NCBI GenBank assembly: GCA_030765065.1
Contig: CM060980.1
Span: 65,394,364 to 65,458,363 of the forward strand
Direction of reading: 5' to 3'
Source: Deroplatys truncata
Taxonomy: Eukaryota; Arthropoda; Insecta; Mantodea; Mantidae
DNA: 64,000 nt
The stretch's first letter is position 1. Every line of letters starts with the position of its first letter. Both the position numbers and the translations under genes were made by a program. The notes beneath the pieces were generated by a model that made no database searches, was not told the origin of the DNA, and saw only the letters and a list, made by a program, of their open reading frames with translations. This document shows positions 1 to 11,439 of the stretch, piece after piece.

Positions 1-519
1 AGTAGAAGTTAGTTGTGTCCCACTGTCCATATCCGGCAATTTTAACATGTAGTCTCCGCCTGTCTATACATCATAATAAATATGCAGCCCTGAGACATAA
101 CACATCTGCTATTTTCTACCTAAGAACAACGGTGCCAAGATTTCGCGAGTGTTTTAGCACCAGTCGGTAACCGCAAATTAGGCAATTGTATCATCCATAT
201 GCAAGCCTTATATGACACATTAGCTGTCATTATAGGTCTATTTCCTCTGTAGTTTGGAACCAGATATGGCAAGCATGTTATGGAAAAGTATGTGCTACGT
301 ATTTTGTTGGTCGTAACTGCGGGCACAGATGCAAGATCTACAAATGCTATGCTAATCAAACTAATAAGAGGCTCTAGATTTTTGAGCAATGGCCATCTAA
401 TAGTTGTTATTTATAGCCTTTGGCGGCCGAGTGTCCAGTTATACGAGGCAAACGCATTTAATAAATTCCGCAAGTGTTTTGCTTTTTAAGAGAACTGCCG
501 AAGGACACTACGTATATTT

Positions 520-595
520 TTGGAAAGGCAGAATCAAACGACTGAAAAATTCAATGTCATAGCCGACGTGCCAACCTTGACCTACACACATGGCA
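520..595 (-). repeat. SINE fragment (tRNA-headed family, tail side only)
   Basis: The stretch matches, with gaps, the segment that follows the B box in the SINE copies at 14.1 kb (minus) and 22.9 kb (plus): a GGAAAGG.AGAATCA segment, then GACTGAAAAATTCAAT, then the start of a B-box-like region. The tRNA-like head itself is missing. It adjoins a decayed R1 copy. Called only from similarity to the other two copies in this window. Confidence 0.4.
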
Positions 596-649
596 TGTGT
601 GGAATGACAATTAATACGTATATTTTTTTCCTTTCTGTGCAACCTATGT

Positions 650-884
650 ACCTTATAGTAGGTAAGAGGAAGTATTATATTACACTAAAATATCGATGTC
701 GAGAATTTACCAAAAAAGCATTTTTACACAAAAGCCTGCGAGTGTGTCTGTGTGTGAAGAACATAACTCAAAAACTTGGTATTAAAGTCCAAAATCTTTC
801 ACGAATACGTGAGAATAGTTAGTCGAAACTATATAAAAGTAAGCAACAGTGGGTTCAGAAAGTAATGTGAAAGTAACACCTCAC
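650..884 (-). repeat. R1 repeat, decayed partial copy
   Basis: Read on the minus strand this has the order of R1 landmarks: conserved outer end (TGTTACTTTCACAT-like), the GAGTTATG...TGTG microsatellite zone, and AAAATGCTTTTTTGG-like sequence. The middle of the element is absent and divergence is high, so this is one of the oldest-looking copies. No coding content. Confidence 0.5.
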
Positions 885-1782
885 TGCTCATCACGTTTAA
901 AGCTTTAAATTTAATAATTATAAAAGGATGAAAGAATTATAAAAGATAATATTGAAATTAGAGGGAGATTTCGATGAGTACACTAAAAACGTTTATAAGC
1001 ACTTTTATTTTGCGCTATTTCTATATTAGAAAAGCAATTTGGAACAAAAATAGCTATATAACCGTATATTAGCCTACAGAGGAGTAAGAATTCTCGAGTT
1101 TAAAAGATAAGCTTACAACCATCTCTCAGCATAATCCGTGATGAGTTTCCGAAGCCGGCTGCTAATGCTTCACTACATTACGGGGATTAAATTACCGGCA
1201 TTTAATTTAAAAGATGGCTTTTTAGTGTATTTTGTGCAAAATTCTTAATTCTTAGCGTGAACAACTAAAACTCAAAGATAATCTCTTTAAATTTGTATGA
1301 AACTACGAAAGAAAATAGATATTTTAACTTGAGCTTTTATTGATACTTAAAACCTATGTGGAATAAACTATAATGATTATCGTCATTGGCTTAAATAAAA
1401 TGTGATATTTTTGTTTACTATTTGGATAAAATGTGACAAAATAAATGATTTAATTTAAACATCTAATAACAATGATGAAGAACTAGCTTATTCTGTTTTT
1501 ATAATGCGGCGAACAATATCGGTACTGCTGTTCTTAGCGCACGATATATCTGGGGACATGTTTGCCTTCGGGCTTTCGTTCATCAGCATAAATGAGGATT
1601 TGTACAAAATAAAAATGCTAAACCAGGCGAAACTAACCTCTTAAAGAAGGAAGTAAAAATAACAATAGGGTATATTCGCTAATATTCTATAATACACTTC
1701 AATCTAATTTGCCTTAATCACTACCTTTGTGAATTATAATACCATGAAATGTGTGCAGAGGTTTTATCCAATGACTAAAATG
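885..1782. other. AT-rich sequence, nothing recognised
   Basis: No open frame, tRNA-like box, terminal inverted repeat or match to the other repeats of the window was seen. It runs up to the TGAGG start of the first LTR fossil. Confidence 0.5.
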
Positions 1783-2825
1783 TGAGGTAGTATTTTTGGC
1801 ACTTAATTTCACTCTAATTATACAATATAAAAAAATAACAGCCCGCCTTAAAGCAATATGTGTATAATATAATATATAAACTGTATGTAACAGTCATTGT
1901 ATTATGTTTATATTATGTTGTACATGTATAATAATGTTATGTGAATGTATTACGTAATTTAATAATGTAGGAGCTGTGAGAATAGAAGTTGAAAGTTGCT
2001 AACAATGAGGTAACCTTGAGACAACAATAAATTAGAAAGTTTAATAATGCTACTAGTAATTCTTGGAACAATGATGTAATATTTAACACAGTTTATAAAT
2101 AGCCAATCAACAGCTAGAAAAAGCTTAAGCTAAATAAACCTATTCTATTGGAGTACCAATCAGAAACTTGAAATAGAGAAATGTACAAATTTAATCGGTA
2201 GAAGCCAGATGCTAGAAGGCAACTTTCCTGAGCAGTTCACTCGGTACGTATTCAGTGTGAGACATAAAATTCATTATGGCGAGAATATTATAAAGTTTAC
2301 GTGTTAAAAAGTGCAAGTAATTAATAAATAATCTCACAGCTCTCTATATCAGTGGAGTGTTATTTAATCGTGTGAAGGATGAATAAAAGGAGTGAAGTAA
2401 AAATTATAATTTGTGTAAGCTTACATTCTTTAGCCGCATCACCCCCTGCTAAGAGATACGTGTTTCTGCACATTTATACTGCCGCAGTCGAGGCAAACAT
2501 AAATATATCAAATATTTAAAGAAACATTAAAATACAAAGTTGATTCCTAAACGTTGGGGCGAAGGCCACCAGAAACTTTGTACCATACGTGGGGCAGTTA
2601 CTTCATCAAGTTTGGCTCCCCAATAGTGGAACTACAATACAATTCCTTCAAATTGGCGCCTAAACGTGGGGCTACAAGTAACAATACAGTTACCTTCAAA
2701 TTGGCGCCCAAAGCGTGGTGCTAATAACGTAAAGATATAATACTTCAAATGATACCGAAGCTTCTTATTCCAGTATTTGAGTGTAGTTGCAAAATTTTCG
2801 AGAAGATGCACAGAGCACAATAGCT
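1783..2825 (+). mobile_element. Fossil LTR-retroelement unit A (tRNA-Lys primed type)
   Basis: This copy starts TGAGGTAGTATTTTT and carries landmarks shared with five other units: AACAGCCCGCCTTAAAGC, GAGCTGTGAGAAT, ATTCAGTGTGAGACATAA, polyadenylation-like AATAAA motifs near the GAATAAAAGGAGTGAAGTAA block, then a tail of repeated modules. Two modules, near 2652-2675 and 2701-2723, read TTGGCGCC.AAA.CGTGG.GCTA, the complement of the 3' end of insect tRNA-Lys, that is, a retroelement primer-binding site. Degenerate versions lie at about 2553 and 2613. There is no recognisable gag, pol or env. It is a broken, non-coding fossil; the superfamily (Gypsy or BEL/Pao) cannot be told from the end unit alone. 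Divergence between copies is easy to see by eye, so it is not recent. Confidence 0.6.
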
Positions 2826-3261
2826 GTTTTAACGTTATACGTTAATTTTTCTAACTTGGAGATAAAACGCAAATTAAAGTGCTTCTTGTACTTAAGTTCA
2901 CTACCAAGAAGTAGAACTGGAGAAAAATAAAGCTAGATGGGCAGTACTACATACAACCATATAAGTTCAGGGTAACTTACTCCATCACTGTAAAAATAGC
3001 CACTGGTTGCCTTTCTGTTCACAAGATTATCAAAACAAATGGATAAATCACCTTTACCGCATGCGTAGAAATACAGGACGGACCATTTCAGAACCACCGA
3101 AGTTCCAGCGGAGTGTACGTACTTGATAACTGGAGAGAATCCGCCGTTTCCTCAGGGAAAGAAAATCAACCGCTCGCACACCATACCAGCCGCTCAGTTT
3201 TATTCTAACATCTTGTTTAAAACACCCGATTTACAGGAAATCCCTTGCTTATAATGGTATG
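2826..3261. other. Spacer between LTR fossil A and a transposase remnant
   Basis: No clear feature. The right part (about 3060-3260) is less AT-rich and precedes the transposase tail, so it may be the eroded body of the same DNA transposon. I could not read a catalytic motif in it. Confidence 0.35.
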
Positions 3262-3478
3262 GTACAGTGTCGAGCAACGAATAATGTGGGGAAATTTAAA
3301 AAAGGTGTATGTAGACAATTCACGCTCTCTTCAAGAATTTGAGGATGAAATCAAGCGAATGCTTAGTGAAATTGTGGATAGAGAGTTGCAGAAGGGTTTC
3401 AGAATTTTCCAGGTCGTTGTGATCTTTGCATCCAGAAAGATGGACATCATTTTCAACATATACTTTCACAAAAGGTAA
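3262..3478 (+). pseudogene. DDE transposase C-terminal remnant (Tc1/mariner superfamily)
   Basis: The frame contains VDNSRSLQEFEDEIKRMLSE followed by VDRELQKGFRIFQ, the spacing and wording of the C-terminal region of insect DDE_3-type transposases (usually a ...NNP.SL.EL...I...I..I....L..V..NF.RR pattern). After about codon 55 the true continuation moves one frame over and reads DLCIQKDGHHFQHILS, the family's usual ending (C...GGHFQH). So this is a broken tail with one frameshift. The DDE catalytic segments that should lie upstream are not recognisable. A plain DNA-transposon fossil sitting between two LTR fossils. Confidence 0.5.
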
Positions 3479-4324
3479 GAACAACGTTATATTTGCTTAT
3501 TATCTACTAAGGCGCATTATTTCATGAGACGGTAGGCCATATCCACCATTCACCGCGTATAGTTTTTTCGTACCGTGTGAGGCAGTGTTTTTAACACTGA
3601 AATAATATCAGTCTAATTATATAATATATAAATTCAACTACAGCCCTCCTTAAAGCAATATGTGTATAAACAATATATAAAACGTATTAAGAGCCATTGT
3701 ATTATGTTTATATCATTATGTACATATTCAATAATGTGAATGTATGTGAATGTATTAAGTAATTTAATAATGTTGGAGCTGTGAGAATAAGAGGCCGAAG
3801 GTTGCTAAAAATGAGGTAACAATGAGGTAACCTTGAGACAATAATGAATTGGAAAGTTTAATAATGCTACTAGTAATTCTTGGAAACAATAATGTAATAT
3901 TTAAAACAGTTTATAAATAGCCAATAAACAACTAGAAAAACCTTAAGCTAAATAACAGTATTCTATTGGAGTAGGATTAGCCAATCAGAAACTTGAAATA
4001 GAAAAATTTAGAAATTTAAATGGTAAACGGCAGCCGCTAGTAGGCAACGTTCCTGAGCAGTTCGCCCGGTACGTATTCAGTGTGAGACATAAAATTCATA
4101 ACGACAAGAATATTATAAATGTTAAAAAGTGCAAGTAATTAATAAATAATCTCCAGCTCTCTATATCAGTAAAGTGCTATTTAGTCGTGTGAAGGATTAA
4201 TAAAAGGAGTGAAGTAAAAATTATAATTTGTGTAAGCCTACATTCTTCAGCCACACTACCCCCTGATAAGAGATACATGTTTCTACAAATTAATACTGAC
4301 GCAGCCGAGGCAAACCTAAATATA

Positions 4325-5812
4325 CAGAATGTTTCAGAAATACTTTTACAAAGTTCGGGTATTGGTTCCTCACAACAAAAGAAGAAAACAAGTCCATATG
4401 AACATATGTCCCATAATCCTGGTTTTCGCGTTATTGCTGTCACAATGAAAGTGTGAGTTCAACGGCCTTCGGAGCCAACCTTAAAACTTCATTTCCCTAT
4501 GCATTCATTGAAGTCGTTGACCCATTCTACTACATACGTTAAATGGTGAAGTGTTGCCATGGAGACTTGTTTACGTTTGTCATTAGTCTGTCTTCAACGT
4601 TTCAATTGTTTACATGTAGTGAGTTAACAGCACGTGTTTCTTTCCACCATGGCTGGATATTCATTTCGTGAACAGGCAGACATGATTTTTATGTATGGTC
4701 CCGCGAATGGTAATGGACGCGAGGCTGCACGGCTCTATCAGATGGAGTTTCCAGACCGAAGACAACCGAGTCATCCAACCTTTGTCGCTGTTTATCGTCG
4801 CCTTGCTGAGACAGGAACCGTTGCACCACGACTATTGATCGAGGAAGACCAAGAGTTGTTCGTACACCGGAACGCGAAGAACAGATGTTAAAGTGTATCG
4901 AAGACGATCCAGGTATCAGTAAGACAATCGGCTGTGGCTTCTGGTACATCTCACGTGACAGCATGGAGGGTACTTCACGAGCAGCTCCTGTATCCATATC
5001 ATATTCAACGTGTGCAGGGCCATTTTCCTGCCGATTATCCACCACGGGATAACTTTTGCCGATGGTTTGTAGCACAAACAGACAATCCATTGTTTGTCTC
5101 GTCAGTTTTGTTTACAGACGAGGCAACGTTTGGGAGAGATGGAGTTACTAATTTCCACAACGTACACGCATGGGCAGATCGTAATCTTCATGCTGTACTT
5201 CAGGCTAGACATCAGCAACAGTTTAGTCTGAATGTGTGGGCTGGCGTTGTAGGCGACTGTCTGGTAGGTCCATACGTTTTACCAGCACATCTTACTAGTG
5301 CTGTCTACAGGGGCTTTATCCAGCACACTCTTCCCGACTTACTTCGCGAAGACTTTTAGTCGCATTGTTCGAGATGCACTGACTGGTATCTACAATGACC
5401 GATGGATAGGCAGAGGAGGACCAGTTCCATGGCCTGTTCTCCCGACCTCAATCCTGTGGATTTTTACCTCTGGGGAAATTTTAATTCATTGGTTTATGGA
5501 GCAGCCATCCCGGCTGCAGAAGTGCTTCATCAACGTGTCATGGAAGCCTGCGAAACCATTCGACACCATCCCGGAGTTTTTGACAGGGTGCGACATTCCA
5601 TGATTCGACGAGTACAGGCATGCATTGAAGCAAGAGGAGGACATTTCGAGCATTTATTATGCGTTTTGTGTGTTATAAGTGTACCACTGTGTTGAACACC
5701 TCCTAACGAGAAAACAAAAGATTATGGAACATATGTTCATACGAACTTTTTTCTTCTTGTAGTGTAAGGAACCCAAACCCTAAGTCTGTAAAAGTATTTC
5801 TGAAACACGCTT
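4325..5812 (+). mobile_element. DNA transposon, DUF4817/DDE_3 type, inserted in LTR fossil B
   Basis: Long imperfect terminal inverted repeats bound the element: the left end reads TGTTTCAGAAATACTTTTAC and the right end is its reverse complement, followed inward on both sides by matching GGTTCCT.AC and CATATGAACATATGT.CC-like blocks. The uninterrupted sibling unit at 50.7 kb reads AAATATATATAATATTTAAAG, so the insertion went into TATA-rich sequence and is flanked by TA. At about 1.49 kb with a single transposase it has the size of a complete element, but the gene is broken and the copy cannot be autonomous. Confidence 0.75.
4649..5695 (+). pseudogene. Broken DUF4817-DDE transposase
   Basis: The start is put at MAGYSFREQADMIF because this is where the family's helix-turn-helix (DUF4817) begins; an earlier ATG at 4634 only adds five residues. 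The N-terminal frame shows ANGNGREAARLYQMEFPDRR and then PSHPTFVAVYRRLAETGTV. A frameshift near 4860 moves the reading to VASGTSHVTAWRVLHEQLLY. The first catalytic aspartate follows in LFTDEATFGRDGV (4934-5359 frame), then NVWAGVVGDCLVGPYVLP. About 25 codons that should hold the second aspartate (HDGAPAHF-type) are deleted near 5350. After another shift come CSPDLNPVDFYLWG and the usual ending IRRVQACIEARGGHFEHLL. Three frames plus a catalytic deletion make it inactive. Confidence 0.8.
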
Positions 5813-6060
5813 TATATAATATTTAAAGAAACATTAAAATACAAAGTTTATTATTAAACGTTGGGGCGAAGGCTGCCGGAAACTTTGTATCGTACGTGGG
5901 ACGAACACTCCAAGAAACTATCTCAAGTTTTCGGCTACCCAACAGTCGAACTACAATACCACCTACTCCAAATTGACGCCCAAAGTGTAGTGCAAATAAC
6001 GTAATAATACTACTTCTTCAAATTGGCTTTCCAACAGTGAGGCATTCAACATACTTCTTC

Positions 6061-6860
6061 ACGTGCGATAGCGCACTTGCATCTCCCGCATGTGCCGTAG
6101 AACACCGTAGAATCGCAAAAGTTATGCTTCATTATCGTCCAAATGGGAAGAGATTTTTAGCTGGATTGAAAATTCAACTGTGAGATCGTAACAAGCCATT
6201 GGGCCTGATGCTTAAAACGAAAAAGAAATAGAGAAAAAAGAAGACCTTTTGGTAGATTAAAGTTAAAACAACTTAGTTTACTCTATGGTTAAGCTATGAA
6301 AAAGAAGATAAATATATTTAACTTCTAAAGCTCATATTCCTAACGTTACTGGCGAGAAAACGTTTCTTATCGTATCTTTAAAAAATTACATACGAGGCAA
6401 TTTGAACTGAAATATCTGCTTGAAAAGCATTTTGGAGCTGAAAATGCTGTAATAATGACATCTTCTGTAAGTTGGTCCGTTGAGATTAACATGCAGCCGC
6501 TGTGAGATCCACAATAAAAGAAAGAAAAAAAAAACGCGAAAATGCTACGTGAGACTGCGAATGTAGGAGCAGGGAGAATGAGAGAGGATAAATGGTATAG
6601 CGGGGGACGAGGGGTGCCGATTCTTTCTGGGAATGTGAAATTTTAAAACCGGGCGATGATGTAGCAGGCGTTGTGAAATTCAAAAGGCCGTCGAGTGGTC
6701 GATATTTTATTAAAGTGTCAGCACTGCTGATGCTGTACCACGCGACGGGATGCAGGATTAGCACACAGCTCAGCCCAGATTTCAGTGCCGAGAACCACAC
6801 ACAAAAAAGAGGAGTCTAGTATGACTGGCGAATGCTGTGGTTAGGTAATGCTAACGTTTA
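6061..6860. other. No recognised feature
   Basis: AT-rich until about 6480, then somewhat richer in GC. A minus-strand open frame (6486-6800, 104 codons) shows no domain or signal I recognise and is not called as a gene. Confidence 0.4.
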
Positions 6861-7082
6861 CCGAGCGAGCTGGCCTTTCGGTAGCGTGAGAGGCCGGCAT
6901 TCCGCTTTCGATTCCCGGCAATCGCCCAGTCTCATCTTGGGTTTTTGTGGTTCTCCCTGGTTGGTAAGCTAAACATCGGGGGGGGGGGTATATTTTGAAC
7001 AACCACGATTTCCTTTCTCTCATTTCTCTTTTATTCCGTTTGCTTCTCTTATTTAAGATATGCTTCTAGGTTTTATATGAAC
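6861..7082 (+). repeat. tRNA-derived SINE, short copy
   Basis: The head reads CCGAGCGAGCTGGCC and then TCGATTCCCGG, which serve as degenerate A and B boxes of an RNA polymerase III promoter. They are followed by the TTTGTGGTTCTCCCTGGTTG and TTCTAGGTTT segments shared with the long SINEs at 7.2, 29.7 and 45.3 kb. A poly-G run (about 6979-6988) lies in the body. The copy stops where the long SINEs continue for about 300 bp more. Confidence 0.65.
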
Positions 7083-7215
7083 AACAATAAAAATACAAAT
7101 GAAAAATATAGAAGCAAGTAAAGTATGTAAGAGTCATCCATAATTTACAACTCGACAAATGTGGTACCCAGCAATCGGGAGCAGGTCACCCAGATGAGAT
7201 TGTACCCAGCAGGAC

Positions 7216-7804
7216 GACTCGGGCTAAATGCGTATGTGGCCCGCATTCGGGACGTCCCAGGTTCGACTCCTGGTGACCGCCCACTCTGACCATTTTTTTT
7301 GGTGGTTTTCCTTCGTTGATAAGGCGAATGCTGGAGTGGCATCTTGTGCGGCTCTTCCCCATTTACTCTCATTTCATCTCCCTCTTTCACGTCCAGTATG
7401 ACTCCGGGGTTGTGTGTCGGTCGATCGGCGGACAGATGGCGCAGGAACTTGCGCTTTGAAACTCTTCCTCTGCCCCGTCACATGCCAGCCGTTCGAGCCT
7501 CCACTGCTGGGTCGAGCTTTCCCCGAACCCCGCTGGAGGGGAGCTGTGAGCCGCCGAGCGCTCTCCGGCCGGGTGGTCAAGGCAGTAACTATTACGGAAC
7601 TCTGCGCGAAACTGTCCTCTGCCCCAGCCGGTCTGCGGCCCATACTTCTCTTGCGGTCCCTTCAATTCATTCATTCCTCCTGGGGGTGTAGCACAAAAGA
7701 TCCCTTGCAGGTCGAGGTGCTAGATGTCCCCTCCGTCGAACTAATCCTACTCCTAATCCTAGGTTTCGTGGTGTGTGGCGTGATCTTTGCATCCCTCCTT
7801 AATG
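7216..7804 (+). repeat. Long tRNA-derived SINE (about 590 bp)
   Basis: A B box GGTTCGACTCC follows GGCCCGCATTCGGGACGTCC. Next come the shared GTGGTTTTCC...AGGCGAATGCTGGAGTGG segment, a GC-rich body, and the family tail AGATCCCTTGCAGGTCGAGG with GTGCTAGATGTCCCCTCCGT. A short piece repeating CTAGGTTTCGTGGTGTG follows the tail, so a second partial copy may be joined on. Open frames of 80-143 codons on both strands here only reflect the GC-rich SINE body and are not genes. No convincing target-site duplication was seen. Confidence 0.65.
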
Positions 7805-8238
7805 CCAGCGAACTGTCTCTATTGCCAAGAATCAAAAGAAGATAAGTTCGCGACACATAAGTGACGCACAGACAGCAGCATGCTGTATACACACCCAGAC
7901 GTGTGGGAAATGTAGTATAAACATTCCTTTGATGCGGCGAGGGAAAAGTACATCAGGGCGAACATCTCTCCGTACACTCTCATTGTTTGCAGGTGGCAAA
8001 GTCAGACATGGGTTACACTATAGAATTTCGCGAAAAGAACACTGAATACAGTTCGCGACATTATTAGCCTCGCATAAGACTTTCTAAATTAACTTCGTTC
8101 ACATTTTTATCGTATATTTGCCAAACAACTTTGTTCTTGGAATCAGTGAGTGCATTCATGGACACTCTGCATAGAAATTAATGCAAAGGTAAATAAAGTA
8201 TGCACATTTAAATATAGAATGTAAGAAAAGTAGCTGAG

Positions 8239-8436
8239 TAGCGCTTAACGCCCGTAGGAAATGTTCCGGCCCTAAGTTTAGGTGTTATCCCCTGCATTGC
8301 CTGTTACGAGGACTGAGGAAAACCTGAAAAAAAAATGTCAAGGAGAATGGTCCTGGCGGAATTTGAACCCCGGACTTTCCGAATCCCGAATACGATCATC
8401 ACGCGTTACCAGGGAACCATCTCGCTCGGTAAAACT
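8239..8436 (-). repeat. tRNA-derived SINE with 9-bp target duplication
   Basis: On the minus strand the head reads CCGAGCGAGATGGTTCCCTG with a B-box-like GGGGTTCAAATTCC, followed by a poly-T/poly-A interruption and GGTTTTCCTCAGTCC. GTAGCTGAG occurs directly on both sides (8230-8238 and 8437-8445), as expected of retroposition. The shared long-SINE tail is missing, so this is a different family from the 590-bp type. Confidence 0.6.
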
Positions 8437-8445
8437 GTAGCTGAG

Positions 8446-9216
8446 AAAATGACGAAAAGAAAGCTTGGAATGTAAAACTTTACTGGCAAAGATTTCACCA
8501 AACTCATCAGAAATTTATGCTGATGCCTTTCCCCATGAACCCCAGAATGGAATTAATAAATCCAAGGAATTCTGCCAAAAATATACTTTTATGATGGATT
8601 CGTTCCCATCACTATAATAAAAATCTTTGGAAGCTTCCCTGCGCCTCAGGTGCACGCTATTGAAAAAAATGAGACTTCTTCGTTGGACGAATTGGGGTGT
8701 TGAACTCCGGCTCTAATAAGGAACACATCACCCTGTCCCTGTCATGACAGCGAGGGAAGCATCCCTAGGGAACGGTTTCCCATCACAGGAATGGGGCAGA
8801 TTCTTCTCAATTCGTCTTCTAGGTGTCTTCTGCAATAGCTACGTGCCACACGAAAGCAGGTATTGGATATCTTGTGGGGAAGAAGTATGTTTGCTAGAAG
8901 GAGATGAGGCACAATATATCTATATCAATATTATGCAAAAAAACTGCGCGCCCGTGTGTATGTGTGTGGAGGGGTAATGTCAACCGATTATGAAAACTCT
9001 TTCATTGAAAAGCCATATCCTTCCGTCAGCCTATATAATGTATTAAAGAAATTTAATACTGAGGGGCTTAAGATTTTTTCTTTTCTTTTCTTAATATTCA
9101 TATCACACAATTTCAATCCCATTTAGTTGAATATGAAATTCAGAGACTACTTTTGGCATTTTGTTACCCTTATAGCAGATTTTTAATGACTTCGAATCCA
9201 AAGAGCTAAATAGGGA
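8446..9216. other. No recognised feature
   Basis: Mixed sequence without tRNA-like boxes or matches to the window's repeats. A plus-strand frame at 8744-8977 has no recognisable content. Confidence 0.4.
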
Positions 9217-9425
9217 ACCTTACATTTTTTAAAATTCAATAATCGAACATTTCGAAAAAATGTTGCATTTAAAGAATCGCGCGCGCGGACCTTTTTCTAA
9301 AATGCGTTTTTTAGATTCAGAGGTCTCAAAACATGTATTTATGGTGAAATCTCTGGGTATCGAATTTTTGTGTGGAATGCAATCAATACCTTGTCTATCT
9401 ACTCTATAGGGTAGAGAAAGTAAAA
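9217..9425 (+). repeat. R1 repeat, 3' part
   Basis: Contains the R1 run AAATGTTGCATTTAAAG-like, a short GCGCGCGCGGAC in place of the (AC)n microsatellite, GATTCAGAGGTCTCAAAACA, GGTGAAATCTCTGGGTATCG and the terminal GGGTAGAGAAAGTAAAAG. The upstream two thirds of R1 are absent. Confidence 0.65.
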
Positions 9426-10035
9426 GGTAATACCTGTAATGGATTTGCAAAAATACATTTTTTACCCTCTAGATGGACAAGTGTTATATATACAGAACAT
9501 TGATATTCAAGTATAATATTTCGCGTCCAAGATGTTATGTTTAGAAACATCCCTTATTTTCCCGCGTGGTCCCCATATATTCCGATTTCTTCTTTAAGCC
9601 CTCAGAAAACAAATTAAACCCTTTGGTATGAGCCTACCAGAATACAGCAATACTAGTTTTAAATCCATATTGACCGTATGCATGGAATATGTTGGAGAAA
9701 GATGTTTTGCAGCTGTAGTGGGGAGTTTGAATGAGAGAAGAACCGGTTCCTCAACAAATACGAGATGAAAACCGGATCAGATATTTGATAGACACTAGTT
9801 CTTCGTCTGACATAATAAAACAGAACTGCGCACGTACAGTTTGGTAAATATAATGCTTAAAAATGATAAATGGCTTCCAGGGACAGGTTTATGTTTGAAT
9901 GAATGGAAAAAGCATGCAATTATTAATTTTCGTAATTTACATAAATTTCACAAATTGAACATTCCCATTTGTCCTTGTCCTTATTGTCCTTAAAACTCTC
10001 TTTTTAACATTTTGCAAAATGCTTCAGAATTTTGA
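9426..10035. other. No recognised feature
   Basis: AT-rich, no boxes or terminal repeats seen. Confidence 0.4.
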
Positions 10036-10230
10036 ATTTGAACTAAGTAGAAGTATTAAAGAAAACAGGAGGCACCATATATAGAGGATGAATGAGGGAA
10101 GATTACCGAAAGTATTAAAAGAATACAAACCATTAGAGAAATCGAAAATAAGAAGACCAAGCCATAGATGGAGAGACGAGTTGGATTAATGGGAACGGAA
10201 CAAGGTCTAACCTTGAAGATGATGATGATG
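10036..10230 (+). mobile_element. LINE 3' end remnant with (GAT)n tail
   Basis: One frame (about 10087-10185) reads MNEGRLPKVLKEYKPLEKSK and then IRRPSHRWRDELD. This is the C-terminal signature of insect LINE ORF2 proteins, which typically end in a ...R+PK..L.Y.P.GKR..GRPR.RW.D pattern. A stop and then GATGATGATGATG, the tail repeat usual for such LINEs, follow. Only the last 200 bp of the element remain. Confidence 0.6.
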
Positions 10231-11439
10231 CTGCTTCAGAATTTTCAGTATTTTTGGAGTACTCCATACACTTCTACTACTACATACAGTACTACTCCAT
10301 ACACCAGATTTTCCACATATTTTAACGAGCTTTTCATGAAAGCTTTCAAAATATTTTAATATATTAATAAAACTTATGGTATTCTTATTTTGATTATATA
10401 TACATTGTGGTTTTATTTTAAATATATACATATTTATTGTATATGCAAAGGAATATACACTAAAACAAAATCAGAGCATTGCATGTCATTCTGTAAACTC
10501 TATGCACAGTATTGTAAATGAATAACTTTTGTTTTTAAAAAAGACATCTAAATTAAGTGTCTTATGTGTGTGAATCGTTTATTTTTAAAGCACAGTGAAA
10601 AATATTGAAATTAATACTTTCAAAACTATAATAAAAGAACAGTTAAATTTTGCAAGTTACAATATTTTAACGCAAGGCGCACACAATTATAAATCCAAAA
10701 GTATTGATACCATATTGTGGATTTTGAAAATTTCACCCATTCTGCTTTAGAGAAGCTGTATAGCTTACGTAAAGGAAGAACTTCGCCTTACAGGGGAGAG
10801 GATTTACATGAAAATAAATGTCGAAAAAAATTGCGGCCTGCAAACGATAGCCACCAGTCATGGTGTCTGGACAAAGCAGATGCACAGATTCCCCCAGCTA
10901 CACGAGGGGCGGGTCCCCATCACTTAGCGGGCGAGTGCAATGGACTCTTGTGGGACAACATTAGAACAAATAATACTCTTAGAGTTTCCCGCAAGCATTT
11001 GCATGTCCCTCCATCACACCACGAGGCTTCCTGATAAAGACAAAGTGTTGCATGTACCTGAGGGTTCAAACAAATGAAGGTTGCCCTCTTTTGTAACAAT
11101 TACTACTCCACACTGTTCGTAGTGAGATACGGTCCGTGGGCGTCTCGCAACTAAATGAAAAATAATTACGGTGTTTGAAACAGTCTCATCATCAAAAGAA
11201 AGACAACGATTTAGCAAAGCTAGCGCATATTTCATATCTCTAAATACTGTTCTTCGTCTAAGATGATCATTCGCATTGCTTCTTCCTAACAGTTTATGAA
11301 GTACAGCTTACCTTGAATATATTCTTTTTTACGGTTTTATTGGCAGCCTTTCCTTTGGTTTACATATTATTGCTTATAAGCAAAGGCATTAACTCGTATT
11401 CGCTTGTCGTTGGATTTCTGGTAAATTTTGAAATTTAAT
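10231..11439. other. No recognised feature
   Basis: Mostly AT-rich. A block at about 10850-11040 is richer in GC and open on the plus strand (10717-11034), without recognisable protein content. No repeat relation found. Confidence 0.35.

Larger units (their letters stand above)
3578..6060 (+). mobile_element. Fossil LTR-retroelement unit B, split by a DNA transposon
   Basis: A second direct copy of the unit, starting TGAGGCAGTGTTTTTAACAC. It shares all landmarks with unit A and is interrupted at about 4325-5812 by the DUF4817 transposon; the unit resumes at once with TATAATATTTAAAGAAAC. Its tail (about 5850-6060) again carries primer-site-like modules, here ACTCCAAATTGACGCCC and TTCAAATTGGC. 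No coding region is recognisable. It is broken. The insertion postdates the unit, which gives a relative age. Confidence 0.6.

Noticed and set aside
7344-7892. Five overlapping open frames of 73-143 codons.
   Set aside because: They all lie in or across the GC-rich body of a long SINE; the same holds for the frames at 29.6-30.1 kb and 18.7-19.2 kb.
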